From positions 80,958,969 to 81,022,968 of the forward strand of contig CAKMRJ010004445.1 of assembly GCA_928212115.1 (NCBI GenBank): a stretch of 64,000 bases of DNA, given 5' to 3'. Position numbers and translations under genes: made by a program. The stretch's first letter is position 1; the number at the start of each line of letters is the position of its first letter. Of the stretch, positions 34,607 through 46,214 are shown piece after piece. The notes under the pieces are model-generated. The model was not told where the DNA came from, searched no databases, and worked only from the letters and a program-made list of their open reading frames with translations. This DNA is from Lactuca virosa. Its lineage: Eukaryota; Streptophyta; Magnoliopsida; Asterales; Asteraceae.

Positions 34607-35703
34607 TGATTCAAGCACATCAAGCTTGATTGATCATCTAAGCCTAACAATACTCAACAAAAAACAGAAAAGAATGTAACTTTAACACATAAGTATTTTT
34701 CATCAAGAAAACATAATAAACTAAATAAGAATAAATACTCTGAATAGCAAATTAACCCATAATCTCAATGATTCATCTAGTCTAACACAAAGCAATAGGG
34801 TTTTGAAGCCCTAAATCAGAAACTAAAACATATGAAAATCATAACGGAATGCTAATCATGGTCAAAACAACAAACCGAATGATTTCCGACTTGATTCAAC
34901 TATCTATTCCTTCAGATCTTAGCTCCAAATCAACTTAACGACTATCCGGCCACCTTCTAGACCCTCAAAACGACACTTCTGGGTTTTATTTTTGTAGGGA
35001 ACGAATAGGGTTGAAGATATGTCATTAGGGATAATGTTCGGTTTTATTTATGGGTTTCAGCATCGCCACTGCAAGGAAAAAGATTTGCCACGCCCTGGGA
35101 TTTGGATTCGGAACGTTCATAATTTTTTTTAATTTTCCACGCTGTGGCAATGCCATTGCCACGGCGTGGGAACTGGGAATCTTAATTTTTTCAAAGACTT
35201 CTGAAATTTTTTTTTCTAGATTTCAGCACATGTTGAATCTCTTTAATCGGAGTTACGAGTCATGCGATATGGCCAAAACACTGAAGAGAGGTCAAGCTGC
35301 CAACAACATCCTTTTGCGTCTTTTTCAGCTCCTTTTGCTTCCTTTTGCATCCCATCTCCCATTTCAACTGTAATTTAACATTTCAAAGCATATTAAGTAT
35401 CATATTATTAAAATATCACGTTTTTTTATCAAATATACTCTCTCCGTCCCAAAATTATTGTCCACAGACAAAAAAACACACAGAATAAGGAAACATTAAT
35501 TACCATTAACTTTATTAAATGAAATGACAATCGCACCCTTTTGTTGCATTTAATTTCATCCTTTTGTTGCATTTAATGCCATGGTAGATGAGGGGTATTT
35601 TGGTAAAAAGAAATTTATTTTTAGAAGTAGGCTATTATTAATTTGGGACGGAGGGGGTATTAAGATAATGGCCTAAAATAAATAGTTAAATAAGGCCATA
35701 TCA
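34607..35703 (-). repeat. Partial 3' LTR of element C
   Basis: Matches 38330-39196, except for a 220 bp MITE at 35438-35657. The part corresponding to 37571-38330 is missing. On the minus strand it starts TGATATGGCC. Confidence 0.7.
35438..35657. mobile_element. Stowaway-like MITE (TA target site)
   Basis: 220 bp with terminal inverted repeats CTCTCTCCGTCCCAAA... and ...TTTGGGACGGAGGGGG, flanked by TA at 35436-35437 and 35658-35659. The other LTR of the same element (39145-39157, AAATATATTAAG) is the empty site, so the ends are exact. Confidence 0.95.
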
Positions 35704-37542
35704 AGATACCCCACACTAATATTTTGCTTGTCCCTAAGCAAAACTAGATTCATTACAATTTCATTTTAATACCACACATTAAAACCTTGCTCACCAACAT
35801 CACACAGAATAACCCAAATTGAATTTTCCAATTATGTTCACCTCAATGCATATATTTGTGTCTAAAGCCTAATTATTTTCCTGATCCTAAATACACACAA
35901 TCCTCATAAACAATCTCCACTTATATTGAACAACATTTATCCCTGCATCCTCCGAATACATCCTCAGAATACTTTCTTAACCTCAAGGTAATTTTTGTTA
36001 AATTCCCAAGCATACATATGGTAACCTAGAAAGAAAAATTACAATAAACAATATGTTGGCAATTTGACTTATTCTTCACTTTTTTCAAGATCTTCATACT
36101 TTAATAGCTTTTATTCACTCAAAAAAATTTTGACAACTTTTTTTCTTCTTCTTTTTCTCTCTTCTTTCTTTTCTTTTCACAACTTTCTTCACCGTTTTTT
36201 CTTTTCTAGCAACTCACTTTTTTCTCACTAAAAACCTAAAAGAAAAACATATGCTCAAGCAAGAGAACGTAACCACAACCCTTATTGGTTAAAAGTATTT
36301 TTCTAAAGTGCAATGACTACATAAATTTTCCAGGTTATATTTCAGTACACGATGCAAAACATATTATATATCTAAAACTACACACGTTCATGTTTTTGTC
36401 ACACGATTTCACTAGAACTGGGAAGCCACAAATATACTATAACAAATTGGTTCAACTAAAATTTTGAATTCTCATGAAATTATCCCACATAACACTAGCA
36501 TACTTAGCTCTAACGCAATAATATTAAAACAAAATTTTTAAATTTTTTCTAGATTTTCTATGTTAGACCATTTTTTCAAGTCTTTATTTTTTTCCACTCT
36601 AGTATATATAGTTTTTTAAAAATCTAGCATGCTTGTTGTCCTTTTTCCAACACCCATATCCCAAACTAAAATTATACAATGCCCTCATTGTATATAATAA
36701 CAATTAAAGCATATAAAATGAAAGAGGGAGAAAAGGAACAAACTCGCCTTGGGTATATAGTCCCGGGAACAAAATAGACTATATTATGTTGCTTTCGAAA
36801 TGTGTGCAGGAATTATGGCGCTTCGGATATTTCCAAAAACTAAAAACGAGAACTGCTTTACTTTTCAGCTCATGTCGGAGTTTGGTGCGTGAAACGATCA
36901 GCGAAAACATCGTATAACAGATCAATATGTAGAATCTGGGAACTTGCTTCTCGGGAATTTCTTCGCATAAAAACATGACGCCACGTCGTGGATATGCATG
37001 AACCACGATGTGGTAGCTAAACGGTGGAAAAACTTTGAGAATAAAAATCAAATCGAATCGTGTCTTCCAAAAACTCATCTCCTCTCTCATGTGTGTACGT
37101 GACCCCACACTTACATGATGCAACGCCTCTCTTGAAGTATCACTTGTGACAAAATCGCACTCGATCCTAATTTCTGAAATTATTTAAGGCATCCGAAGGG
37201 AAAAAAATTTTGCAAAGATCTAAACATTAAGAGCATCAATGTGGAAGACAAAAATTAACAAACTAAACACAAAAAATAAAAATCACACTTAAATAACTAG
37301 AACATAAGACCAAAATAACTAAAAATGATATCATGATCACTCGTCTTCGTCAAGAATTCCCTAATTTCTATTAATCTCGAAACCCATGCAAAAAGTAAAA
37401 CCAGGCAATGATCACGGAATTCCGGCATAAAATAACAAACACCTTTCAGACAAGTGATATGATATCAAAGAAAATAAAAATCAAACTAAAAATGCAAAAA
37501 CAAATAATGAATAATAAATAAACTAAATTAATTGAAAACAGT
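35704..37542 (-). other. Internal region of element C, non-coding
   Basis: Polypurine tract AGTGTGGGG on the minus strand (35717-35709). A pyrimidine-rich tract on the plus strand at 36125-36190. A pair of CCACGNNGTGG palindromes at 36981 and 37003. A 114-codon minus frame at 36779-37123 covers the palindromes and shows no known domain, so I treat it as chance. Confidence 0.6.
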
Positions 37543-37560
37543 TCCCTGGCAACGGTGCCA
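37543..37560 (-). other. Primer binding site of element C (Athila/Tat type)
   Basis: Minus-strand TGGCACCGTTGCCAGGGA, 10 nt from the LTR end at 37571. It resembles the TGGCGCCGTTGCC site common in Athila and Tat elements, with one G-to-A change. Confidence 0.8.
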
Positions 37561-37570
37561 AAAACTTTCA

Positions 37571-39196
37571 TGTGTATTTTTAATGCATTAGTTTTTTATT
37601 TATAATTTGTAGTCTGTCACATCTAAACCACACCTTACATGCAGTGAGCCTGATCGAGTATAACATAGTTTTGATAAAAAAGGGTGTTATACCGTAGGGG
37701 ACAATATTGAATTAATATTAGAATATTTTACTATGGGTTATACCAAATAAAAGAAAGCAATAAAAGAAGGGTTTTTTATTATTAAAATCTCAGTTAAAAC
37801 AACAACTAAACTAACTAGATAAACGGACTGGAAATTAATCACTTTGAGTATTTTGCTTTAGACCAAATTACATCTCAAAATCATAGATAATTACTAAATT
37901 GCAATTGACATTTATTCTTTATTCGTCGATTCCTAGTATAACTAGTTTCCAAGTTTAGATAACTAATCCTTTGATTTTCAAGACTTTTACTTGTAGTGAT
38001 CAAGTGCACTACTTATCCTAAAAATCAATGTTCGATTCATATTATGAGATACTTGAATTACTAACATCAAATATCATGAAGCTACTACACACAAATGGTC
38101 ATTATATGCATTCTCACACTTAAAATTACAAACTTTACTACTTAACCCTAGGTTTTGATCAAACACTAGTCATACCAATTTTATAATTCATAAAATTGTA
38201 TGATTCAGCTGACTACCGCTAAAAGTCAGACTACGAGTACACATTGTATGATTGAAAATTGTCGCTGCATACTAGCCGATAATTGTAGGTCTAACTGATG
38301 TCTTGTCTCCAACAACTACTTCAATCAATGTGCAAGCACATCAAGTTAGATTGTTCATCTAAACCAAACAATACACACCAATAAATGTAAAATTAACACA
38401 TCAGGATCTTTTATCAAGCAAACATGATAAATTAAATAAGAATAAATAATCTGAATACCAGATTAACCCATAATCGCAATAATTCATCTAGTCTAACACA
38501 AACCAATAGGGTTTTGAAGCCCCAAATCAGAAAATGAAACATTTGAAAATCATAATGTAATGCTAATCATGGTTAAAACAACAAACAAAATGATTTCTGA
38601 CATGAATCAACTCTCTAATTCTTCAGATCTTCGCTCCAAATCAACTAAACAGCCTAACGGCCGCCTTCTAGACCCTCAAAATGACACTTCTAGGCTTTAT
38701 TTTCAAAGGGAACGAAGTAGGGTTGAAGTTATGTCATTAAGGCTACTTTTTGGCTCAATCTATGGGTTTTAATATTGCCACGGTGAGGAAAAAGACTTGC
38801 TACGCCGTAGGAATTGGATTCAATGTTCATGATTTTTTTTTAATTTTCCATGCTGTGCAAATGGTTTGCCACAACTTGGTAACTAGGAATCTGAATAGTT
38901 CACTAACATGAAAGTCGTCTGAAATGTTGCCTAGTTTTTAGAACATCTTGAATCTCGTTAATCAGAGTTACGAGTAATGAGATATGGCCAAAACACTGAA
39001 GAGAGGTCAAGCTGCCAGTAACATCCTTTTTGCTTTTTTTAGCTCCTTTTGTTACCTTTTTTATCCCAGCTCCCAATATTTAACTGTAATTGAACATTTC
39101 ATAGCATATTAAGTATCATATATCCTAAAATATAACATTTAACTCAAATATATTAAGATAATAGCCTAAAATACATAGTTAAATAAGGTCATATCA
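37571..39196 (-). repeat. 5' LTR of element C
   Basis: 1626 bp. On the plus strand it starts TGTGTATTTT and ends GGTCATATCA. It carries a CCACGGTGAGG / CTACGCCGTAG palindrome pair at 38778 and 38800 and the empty site for the MITE of the other LTR. Confidence 0.7.
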
Positions 39197-39677
39197 TCTA
39201 TCCATATCTTCAGGTGTCTAGCTAATGCTCTCGGGATATCATCATACCCTCTGACTATTAAAAAATAGTTTTTGGCATTAATTTTATGATCTCCAAAATG
39301 TTTTTTAAAGTCGCATCAAAACTCTCTAACAACCAAGCACTCTCTAGATCTACGGAAACCCGATTCAATCAAACTTTGCCTACGAAAACAAAAAAAAAAG
39401 GCAGTTAAGTAAAAACCAATCATAATATATTATACATATAAAAATATTCTTATATAAATAGTTTACCCTGATATGCTTTTTTACGGTATCCTGTAACACG
39501 GGGGAAACTTTGTTCCAACTTCTTCTATCAAAAGGGACTGACTGCCACATTATCTTCCTAATCTCATGGGTAAACATGTCTTTAGGATCTCCTACGTGAT
39601 CATATGTAAGATCCCTATCAAAGTCCAAGTCTACCGGTTTGCCCTTATTTTAACAGTGCCTTTTCGAGCTTAATATT
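39197..39677 (-). pseudogene. CACTA-type transposon fragment with tnpA-like sequence
   Basis: The minus frame 39628-39380 contains DLTYDHVGDPKDMFTHEIRK and RRSWNKVSPVLQDTVKKHI, similar to the plant En/Spm-family (Transposase_24-like) domain with its W...V pattern. Another degenerate minus segment lies at 39200-39380. Element D inserted at 39677/53242, so 53247-53527 is the other flank of the same old element. Confidence 0.55.
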
Positions 39678-39979
39678 TGTTGAGTCTTATTATGTTGCGT
39701 CATGGGCTTGTTTTTTGTATCCGGATTGGGCCTGTCCATCCGTGATTATCTAGTAGGGTTAGACTATAAATAATGCATGCATGTATGCATTAGATATTCT
39801 CTTGCTTATTGTTTTGTAACCCTAAGCACCTCTACAGTCGAAGTTCTTAATCGAGCTCTTCTGAGGTGTTGAAGTTTTAATCATACGACATATTTAAAGC
39901 CATTCTTGTGTTCATAATTACGTTCTTAATTGTTTGCCTGCATAGAATCTATCGATCCTAATAGAACTTTGTTCTAACA
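39678..39979 (+). repeat. 5' LTR of element D
   Basis: Starts TGTTGAGTCTT and ends TTCTAACA. TATA-like CTATAAATA at 39764-39772. Differs from the 3' LTR mainly by a 10 bp duplication (TTGATTATTG) in the 3' copy. Confidence 0.95.
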
Positions 39980-39982
39980 AAT

Positions 39983-39994
39983 TGTATCAGAGCA
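39983..39994 (+). other. Primer binding site of element D
   Basis: TGTATCAGAGCA-like sequence a few bases after the LTR is close to the iMet site but lacks one G of TGGTATCAGAGC, so it may be mutated. Confidence 0.65.
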
Positions 39995-40155
39995 GGAGAC
40001 TGTGTGATCAATACACATTCCTTCTGTGTTAAGAATTCTTTAGGGTTTCCGCTTTTATCGAATATAAAGAAGCCGTCTTCTTCCTGTCGACGGTAACTCT
40101 TGTTTCTGATAAAACTCTAATCTCAAGTTTACCGGTCTGATTCTAGCGGCTCACC

Positions 40156-43100
40156 ATGTCTCACGAAGATTCTCAAACAAATCCCATCAACATCTCTAAC
40201 AGCATTGGATCCACTACCAAGATTCCCATTCTTTACACTCAAGACTATGAAGTATGGGCGCATCACTTTGAAGATTATGTGGTTGGATCTGAAGATAATG
40301 GTTATCTCATCTGGGAAGCCATCATACTTGGGCCGTTTGTTCATTCTGGAACGAACACGACTGTTAAGACCCAAAAAGAATATAACAAGCTGGTGGCGGA
40401 CGTAGACAAGATGCCACAGGATGAGAAGGACAAGTTGTTGTGTAATGTGAAGGCCATGAGAATGATCAGATTCGCCTTGTAATCTGACACTTTTCGGTTA
40501 GTTGGTTCATGCACGACGGCCAAAGAAATCTGGGATAGGTTGAAAGAACTTTACTCAACCAATGAAGATCTAGAACACTCTATTCAAACCTTACTGCTCT
40601 CAGAATTTGGAGTTTTCGAACAGAAACCAGAAGAGAAACTGATACAAACCTTCGATCGCTTCAATCATCTCCTAAGCAAGATGATTAAGCATGGTATAGA
40701 AAGGAAGTTGATCGAACAGAAGGTAACATTCATGAATGGCTTGAGACCAGAATGGATGGTTGTGGTTTCAACAGTGAAAGCACATGAATAGTTTAAATCT
40801 TACTCACTAGCGAAACTTGTGGGAATACTTAAGTCTCATGAGAGTGTGGTAACCAAGGAGGTGAAGGTAGTTTCGGGTGTACGATCGTTGGCCCTCATTT
40901 CAAAAGGAAAAAGTGTTGCAGAAGAAGAAGAGGAGTCGGATATGTCTGAGTGTGACCTTACAAGCGAAGAATTTGTTATGATGGTCACCAATCCAAAGAA
41001 GTTTGCACGAAGAAAATTTCATGTCAATAAGAACCGAAACTGGCAGGGAAGTTACAGTTCTGAGAAGGCGAAGGATGAAGCGAAGAATATTTCTCAAAAG
41101 GATAAAGACAAGAAGGAGAGCAAGCTTGCAGGAGACTCTGGGTTCGACTGCAATTACTGCCATGGCAAGAACCACTTTGCCAAAGATTGCATGTTGAGGA
41201 AAATGGCTGAGAAAAGAGATAGTGAAGACGATGAGGCGTACTACATGCGAAAGTTGGAAGAGATCAAGAAAAAGAAGGCATCTAACAGTTCTATGAATGC
41301 CTTGATTGTGCAGGAAAATGCAGATGAAGATGAGTTCGGTGGCGTTGAAGTTTGGTCAACCGATTCTGAGGATGAAGAGGTGAGAAAGCCCACTCATGGA
41401 AAAGCTTATGTGGCAAAGGATGCAGGTTCGGCTGGAAGATGTTTGATGGTCACAGCTGGTGGATCAACCGAAAGTGCAAGTAAGGAGTCGAACCTACCTG
41501 AGGACAAGTGCTTTGCAGCCAAGCCCGTGAGCGAAAAGATCAACGACTGTGATCGGATGATCAAAAAGGTACAATCCATCCTTGAATCACTTAAAGTTCC
41601 AGTAACAGATTATGAAGAAGAATTAAATGACTTAAAATTTAAATTTTCTAACTTAAGTGGTAGTCTCATGCAAACTCGCTTAGCGAATTCTAACCTAACT
41701 GACCAACTCAGCAGGGTGTCTTCAAAAAGTGAGGAGAGAAGGATGTGGATTGAGCTGAAGGAGAAGGAGTTAAATAGGGCTAGGGATGAAAGTATTTATT
41801 TGCAACGAGACAATTTAAATTTTTTGAAACAAAGGATGTTTTTTGTTTAATTGCTAAGCGCTTATATACCAATATTGCTCAGTTGCATTTAAGTTGTGAA
41901 ATAGGGAAAAAGATTCATACGATGATTTTACCCTTCCTTGAATTTAAGGAGGATGAAGTCATCGCTGAATGTGAATCAATTATATCCTCAGAAGAAACAT
42001 CCATTGCTTACAAAATCGGACTGGACAAAATAGAAACTTTCATCGACTCTAAGGAACATAAATGTATGCTCAAAAATCTTTTAGACGAAAATGATAGGTT
42101 AAAAATTAAGTCCGATACCCTTCAATAATTTGACTCGTCTAACGCCAAATTAATTTCTGAACATAAAATGAACTTAGAAAATACGTCTGAATTTGATGAG
42201 GAAAGTGAGATGAGCGAAATCTTAGTAGAAGATGTAGTTGATTGCTCTGAGTTTATGAAGAGCGAAACCGAGAATGAGAAACCCCTCATATCTGAAAATT
42301 CGGTTGAATACGCTCGCCTGTCAAAAGACAAGCCACAGAAACTCAAAGAGAAATCTATGGTTTATCAAAAGGTTCAAACTGTACCGAATCAGGTCTATGC
42401 TGTTACTGGGGTCACTGCAAAACAAAAAGCAGAATTAAAAATCTTGGTCGACAAAGACAATGCCGAAGGGTGCGACGATTACTTATGGTCAGCCCCTATT
42501 GACAACGCAGACGAAACCGTAGGCTTATCTGAGCAAACCTCATGGAGGGTTAAAGGAAGATATGTTGCTGAACCTATCAACAAACCCTCGAGTTTCGACA
42601 AACCAAGCACAAGTGGAACAAAAGAAATCCCTGAAGAACCAATGAGAAAACCGAATGTTCCTACTAAGACAACCGGAACTCAAAAGGAAAAGCCAAAGGC
42701 TAGCTTCAACATTCACAAGTCTCAGAAAGAGTTAGCTGAACAGAAACGCCAAAGAAATCAAAGATACATGAAAAATCTGAATGAGCGAAAACGTTATTGG
42801 CAATCTCAAAATCCCAACTACGTACCTCCTAAGAAAGAATCAATTGACAAAGGAAAGGAAAAGCTAAAAGGAAAAGAAAATTTCAGTCCAAATTCCTACT
42901 ATTCCAAAGCTCAGAACCGAACATCTACTTTCGGTTCCAAAACTAGCGCGCAGAACCGAACGTCTAGTTTTGGTCCAAACGTCAAGGCTAACAACCAAAT
43001 GTCTACTTTCGGTTCCAACACCAACGCTCAGAACCGAAAGTCAAGTTTCGGTCCCAAGTCTAGTTTCGGTCTTTCCAACTCCCAAAGAAAATCAAATTCA

Positions 43101-43295
43101 GTGAAGGACATCAAAGGAAAGGGAAAGCTTGATTCTGATTCTAATTTCAATAATAAGAAAAAGTCAGCTAACCCTAGGATTCAAAAGAAAACACCAAAAC
43201 CATCTAACAACACACCATCGAATACACCAAAAATAAACAAGATAAAACTAAAATCAAGGTGTACACCATCAAAAGAAAAGATCAATCCACTCTAA
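40156..43295 (+). pseudogene. gag: gag of element D with a long C-terminal extension
   Basis: Starts MSHEDSQTNPINISN at 40156. Copia gag pattern (ILYTQDYEVWAHHFEDYV; AKEIWDRLKELYSTNEDL; FNHLLSKMIKHGIERKLIEQ). A zinc knuckle CNYCHGKNHFAKDC is at 41149-41190. Beyond it are about 690 further codons: an acidic part, a predicted coiled coil (NSNLTDQLSRVSSKSEE), and a basic, Asn/Ser-rich tail with 13-residue repeats. In-frame stops at 40480-40482, 40789-40791 and 42126-42128, plus a shift near 41850-41880. The long post-knuckle extension is unusual for copia. Confidence 0.85.
42912..43067 (+). repeat. 39 bp coding tandem repeat in gag
   Basis: Units start at 42912, 42951, 42990 and 43029 (39 bp period). 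They encode four diverged 13-residue repeats of the type QNRxSSFGxxxxA, keeping the reading frame. Confidence 0.9.
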
Positions 43296-43395
43296 TAAAA
43301 AGAACTTATTTGGTTCATATTACTACTGCAATTCCTTTTTCTGTGAAAGACTCACCAGGACCCAAGAAACTTTGGGTTCCTAAATCTGCTTAAAT

Positions 43396-43640
43396 TTGCA
43401 GGTGATAAGTGACGAGCAGTTCGATGATGAATGGTATATAGAAAGTGGCTGCTCGCGTCACATGACAGGAAGGAAGGAAGAGCTGAGGGAGTTTTGGTCC
43501 TTAAAAGATGGTGGATGTGTGAAGTATGGCAATAACTCGTATGGCACAATCAAAGGATATGGTATGATAACCAACGGAGACTTCTCGATTCGAAAAGTAG
43601 CTTATGTGGAAGGGTTGCAGCATAACCTCATCAATGTATC
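43396..43640 (+). pseudogene. copia protease (element D), catalytic Asp replaced
   Basis: WYIESGCSRHMTG matches the copia protease active-site region, but the catalytic Asp of D-S-G is Glu (GAA at 43441-43443). The rest of the domain (YGTIKGYGMI, VAYVEGLQHNLINVSQL) is well kept. Confidence 0.85.
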
Positions 43641-44638
43641 ACAATTAGTTGTGGGAACATGTTTGAAGGTTTCATTCGATGATGAGGGCTCAGAAATAAT
43701 TGAGAAGCAAACTAAAAAGGTTCTGTTGAAGTCTGAACGCAAGGGGGAGATGTATCCTTTAAATCTCAACCCAATTCGAGGAAAACCAGCAATATGCCTG
43801 CTATCAAAGGCAAACACTGATGAATGTTGGCTGTGGCATCGACGCCTATCACACCTGAACTTCAAAGACATTAATAAGTTGGTGCTTGGTGACCATGTTC
43901 GAGGCCTTCCTCTTCTCAAATTTGATAAGGAACATCTGTGTGCAGCGTGTGAGATGGGCAAACAAAGCAGAAAGAGCCATCCTACTCGAATCAATACGAA
44001 GATTGTTGAAGCTCTTGAACTTCTGCACATTGACTTATGTGGACCTTCGGCTATCGAAAGCTTCGGTGGTAGTAAGTTCATTCTTGTCATAGTAGATGAT
44101 TTTTCACGCTTCACCTGGGTTTTCTTTCTTAAATAGAAATCAGACACCACTCCCAAGTTGAAGACGTTCATCAAGCAAGTGGAAGTGCAGCTGCGAAAGC
44201 TGGTGAGGAATATCAGAAGCGATAATGGGCTGGAATTCAAGAATAAAGATTTTGAGGATTTTCTGGCTGACAAGGGGATATCTCACAACTTTTCGGCCCC
44301 TTATACACCACAACAGAATGGGATTGTTGAAAGACGGAACCGTTCTTTATGTGAGGCAGCCAGAACCATGCTAAGCTTCGCTTCTATTCCACTATACTTT
44401 TGGGCTGATGCAGTTGCAACCGCGTGCTACACTCAAAACCGATCCTTGCTCAACAAAAGATTCTCAATCACTCCATATGAGATCTTGAACAATCGAAAGC
44501 CCAACGTCAAATTTTTTCCACGTGTTCGGTTCAAGGTGTTTCATCTTTAATTCAAAAGAGAACTGAAACAAGTTTGACGTCAAAGCAGATGAGGGAATTT
44601 TTCTTGGTTATTCACTCACTTCAAAATCATACAGAGTT
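43641..44638 (+). pseudogene. copia GAG-pre-integrase and integrase (element D)
   Basis: HHCC zinc region WHRRLSHLNF...LCAACEMGKQ, first catalytic Asp in LLHIDLCGPS (about 44023-44052), second in IRSDNGLEFKN and Glu in QQNGIVERRNR. All three catalytic residues are present. One in-frame stop (TAG, 44134-44136) and a shift after 44530 break it. Confidence 0.9.
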
Positions 44639-45451
44639 TTGAACAAACGCTCCAAACGAATTGAAGAAACATATTATGTAACCTTTGACGATAATTACAT
44701 GAAGAAAGTTCAAAGGAGCAAAAGTGCCTTAGGGGAAATATTTCCTGAATCAGGACAAGTCTCGGTTCCAATATCCAACTTGTTTGAAGAGTACATTCGG
44801 CTATTTGATGAACCAGAGAGAGCAGCACACTCAGAAGCGAAAGCAGCAGAAAACAAAATCGACAATCTCAAAAAGATCATAGATCAAGCTGCCAAAGAAA
44901 TGGAAAGTGAACCTCCTAAACTGACAGGTGGTCAACCCTCCACTGACTCTCCAAACAATAGCTCAATGTTCATGGGGGAGAGTTCATCAGCACCAAAGAC
45001 AACCGAAATATCTTTCGAGGGGGAGAATCCAATTCCATCCCCAACTCATAAAGGTCCAGGCGAGGGGGAGCATACAACTCCAAACCCACCCAATAATAGT
45101 CCAATCGAGGGGGGAGAATCTGACTCCCATAGAGGATGAAAACTCTGATCCTGACACAGGTTACACTTCGCCAATCGAGGGGGAGAAAAAGAATACAATT
45201 GACGAAGGTGATCAATCAGAACTTGAAGAGGAAGTAAATGCAGAGTTGGATCCAGCCTATGACCCAAATTATCCTCCTTTAGTGAAATGGACCAAGGATC
45301 ATCCCAAAGCACAAATCATTGGTGAATCATCTGAGCGAGTTCTCACACGTTCTCAATTGAAAGCGAAACAAACTGCATTATTCTCTAATGTTGAATTCTG
45401 TATGTTTAATTCATTTGTCTCCAAAGTCGAACCAAAAACAGTTAATGCTGC
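44639..45451 (+). pseudogene. integrase C-terminus and variable linker (element D)
   Basis: Starts RSKRIEETYYVTFDDNY, then a long acidic, Pro/Ser-rich linker with repeated PIEGE-type segments (IEGGESD, SPIEGEKK), ending RVLTRSQLKAKQTALFSN. A shift occurs at the G-run near 45110. It is interrupted at 45456 by the solo LTR. Confidence 0.75.
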
Positions 45452-45456
45452 ACTTG

Positions 45457-46209
45457 TGTTGGATTAATGTCTAAGTCCATAACTATATTTGGTATGTACT
45501 TGACCCGACCCGGCATGGTCCATTTGGGTTGCACTTCACCGGCACAATTTATATGGATAGTCTTTTGAGAATAGTATATTTATGATTTATATTAATATAT
45601 TATAAGTTCTAATATATTAATATGGAATCATATTATTTAATTAGTATTGATCAAGAATTAATTTAGAATTAATTAAGTGATCAAAAAGAACTAATTAAAT
45701 ATGGACTCTTATATATATGGAATGGGCCAAGTTCATTTAGGTTGGGCTAAGCTTTCATGGATGGTCCATGGAGCTTTTAACCCATGGATCCTATGTAAAT
45801 GAAAGGTCATGGGTATTAGGGTTTACATGGATGTAACCCTAATCCTCCATAATATATAAAGGGGTCCTTGGCTCACAAAATTGGCACAAGTGTGTGAAAA
45901 TAAGAATGGGCCGATTTTAGTGTGCATACATATTCTCTCAAGTTCTTCCAAGGTGTTTTGGTGATTTGTGATTCCATTTGAGGCTTCCACACTATTGGGG
46001 CTAAGCTCTTAAAGCTTGAAGACATCAAGCTACATCAAAAGGTATGTCATCTAACTAGAACTTTGTAGTATAGGTGCTTCATAATATGCTAGTTAGGATG
46101 AAACCTTGGAATAGTTAATATTTGCATGTATAATAGAGAAAACATAGATCCAAGGTTTATAGGGTTGCATGTACACCATAGGAGTTTTATAATGCTCAAA
46201 AACCCAACA
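45457..46209 (+). repeat. Solo LTR of the element A family inside element D
   Basis: 753 bp, starts TGTTGGATTA, ends AACCCAACA, perfect TSD ACTTG at 45452-45456 and 46210-46214. About 80-85% like the LTRs of element A, with the same TATA position (45853-45860) and donor-like site (AAAAG/GTATGT near 46037). Removing it with one TSD copy would close the pol frame. Confidence 0.95.
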
Positions 46210-46214
46210 ACTTG

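Larger units (their letters stand above)
34607..39196 (-). mobile_element. Element C: non-autonomous Tat/Athila-type gypsy element, minus strand
   Basis: A 5' LTR at 37571-39196 and a partial 3' LTR at 34607-35703 share about 860 bp at roughly 85-90% identity. The PBS TGGCACCGTTGCCAGGGA (minus strand, 37560-37543) is the type typical of Athila/Tat elements. A GTGTGGGG polypurine tract adjoins the 3' LTR. The 1.8 kb internal region has no gag or pol motif. The 3' LTR end is missing and the two flanks do not match, so the left edge is rearranged. Confidence 0.7.

Noticed and set aside
36779..37123. 114-codon minus frame in element C
   Set aside because: It lies in a non-coding internal region and covers a palindrome pair. 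No domain or conservation is visible.
43602..44273. 223-codon minus frame
   Set aside because: It is an antisense shadow of the integrase coding region of element D.
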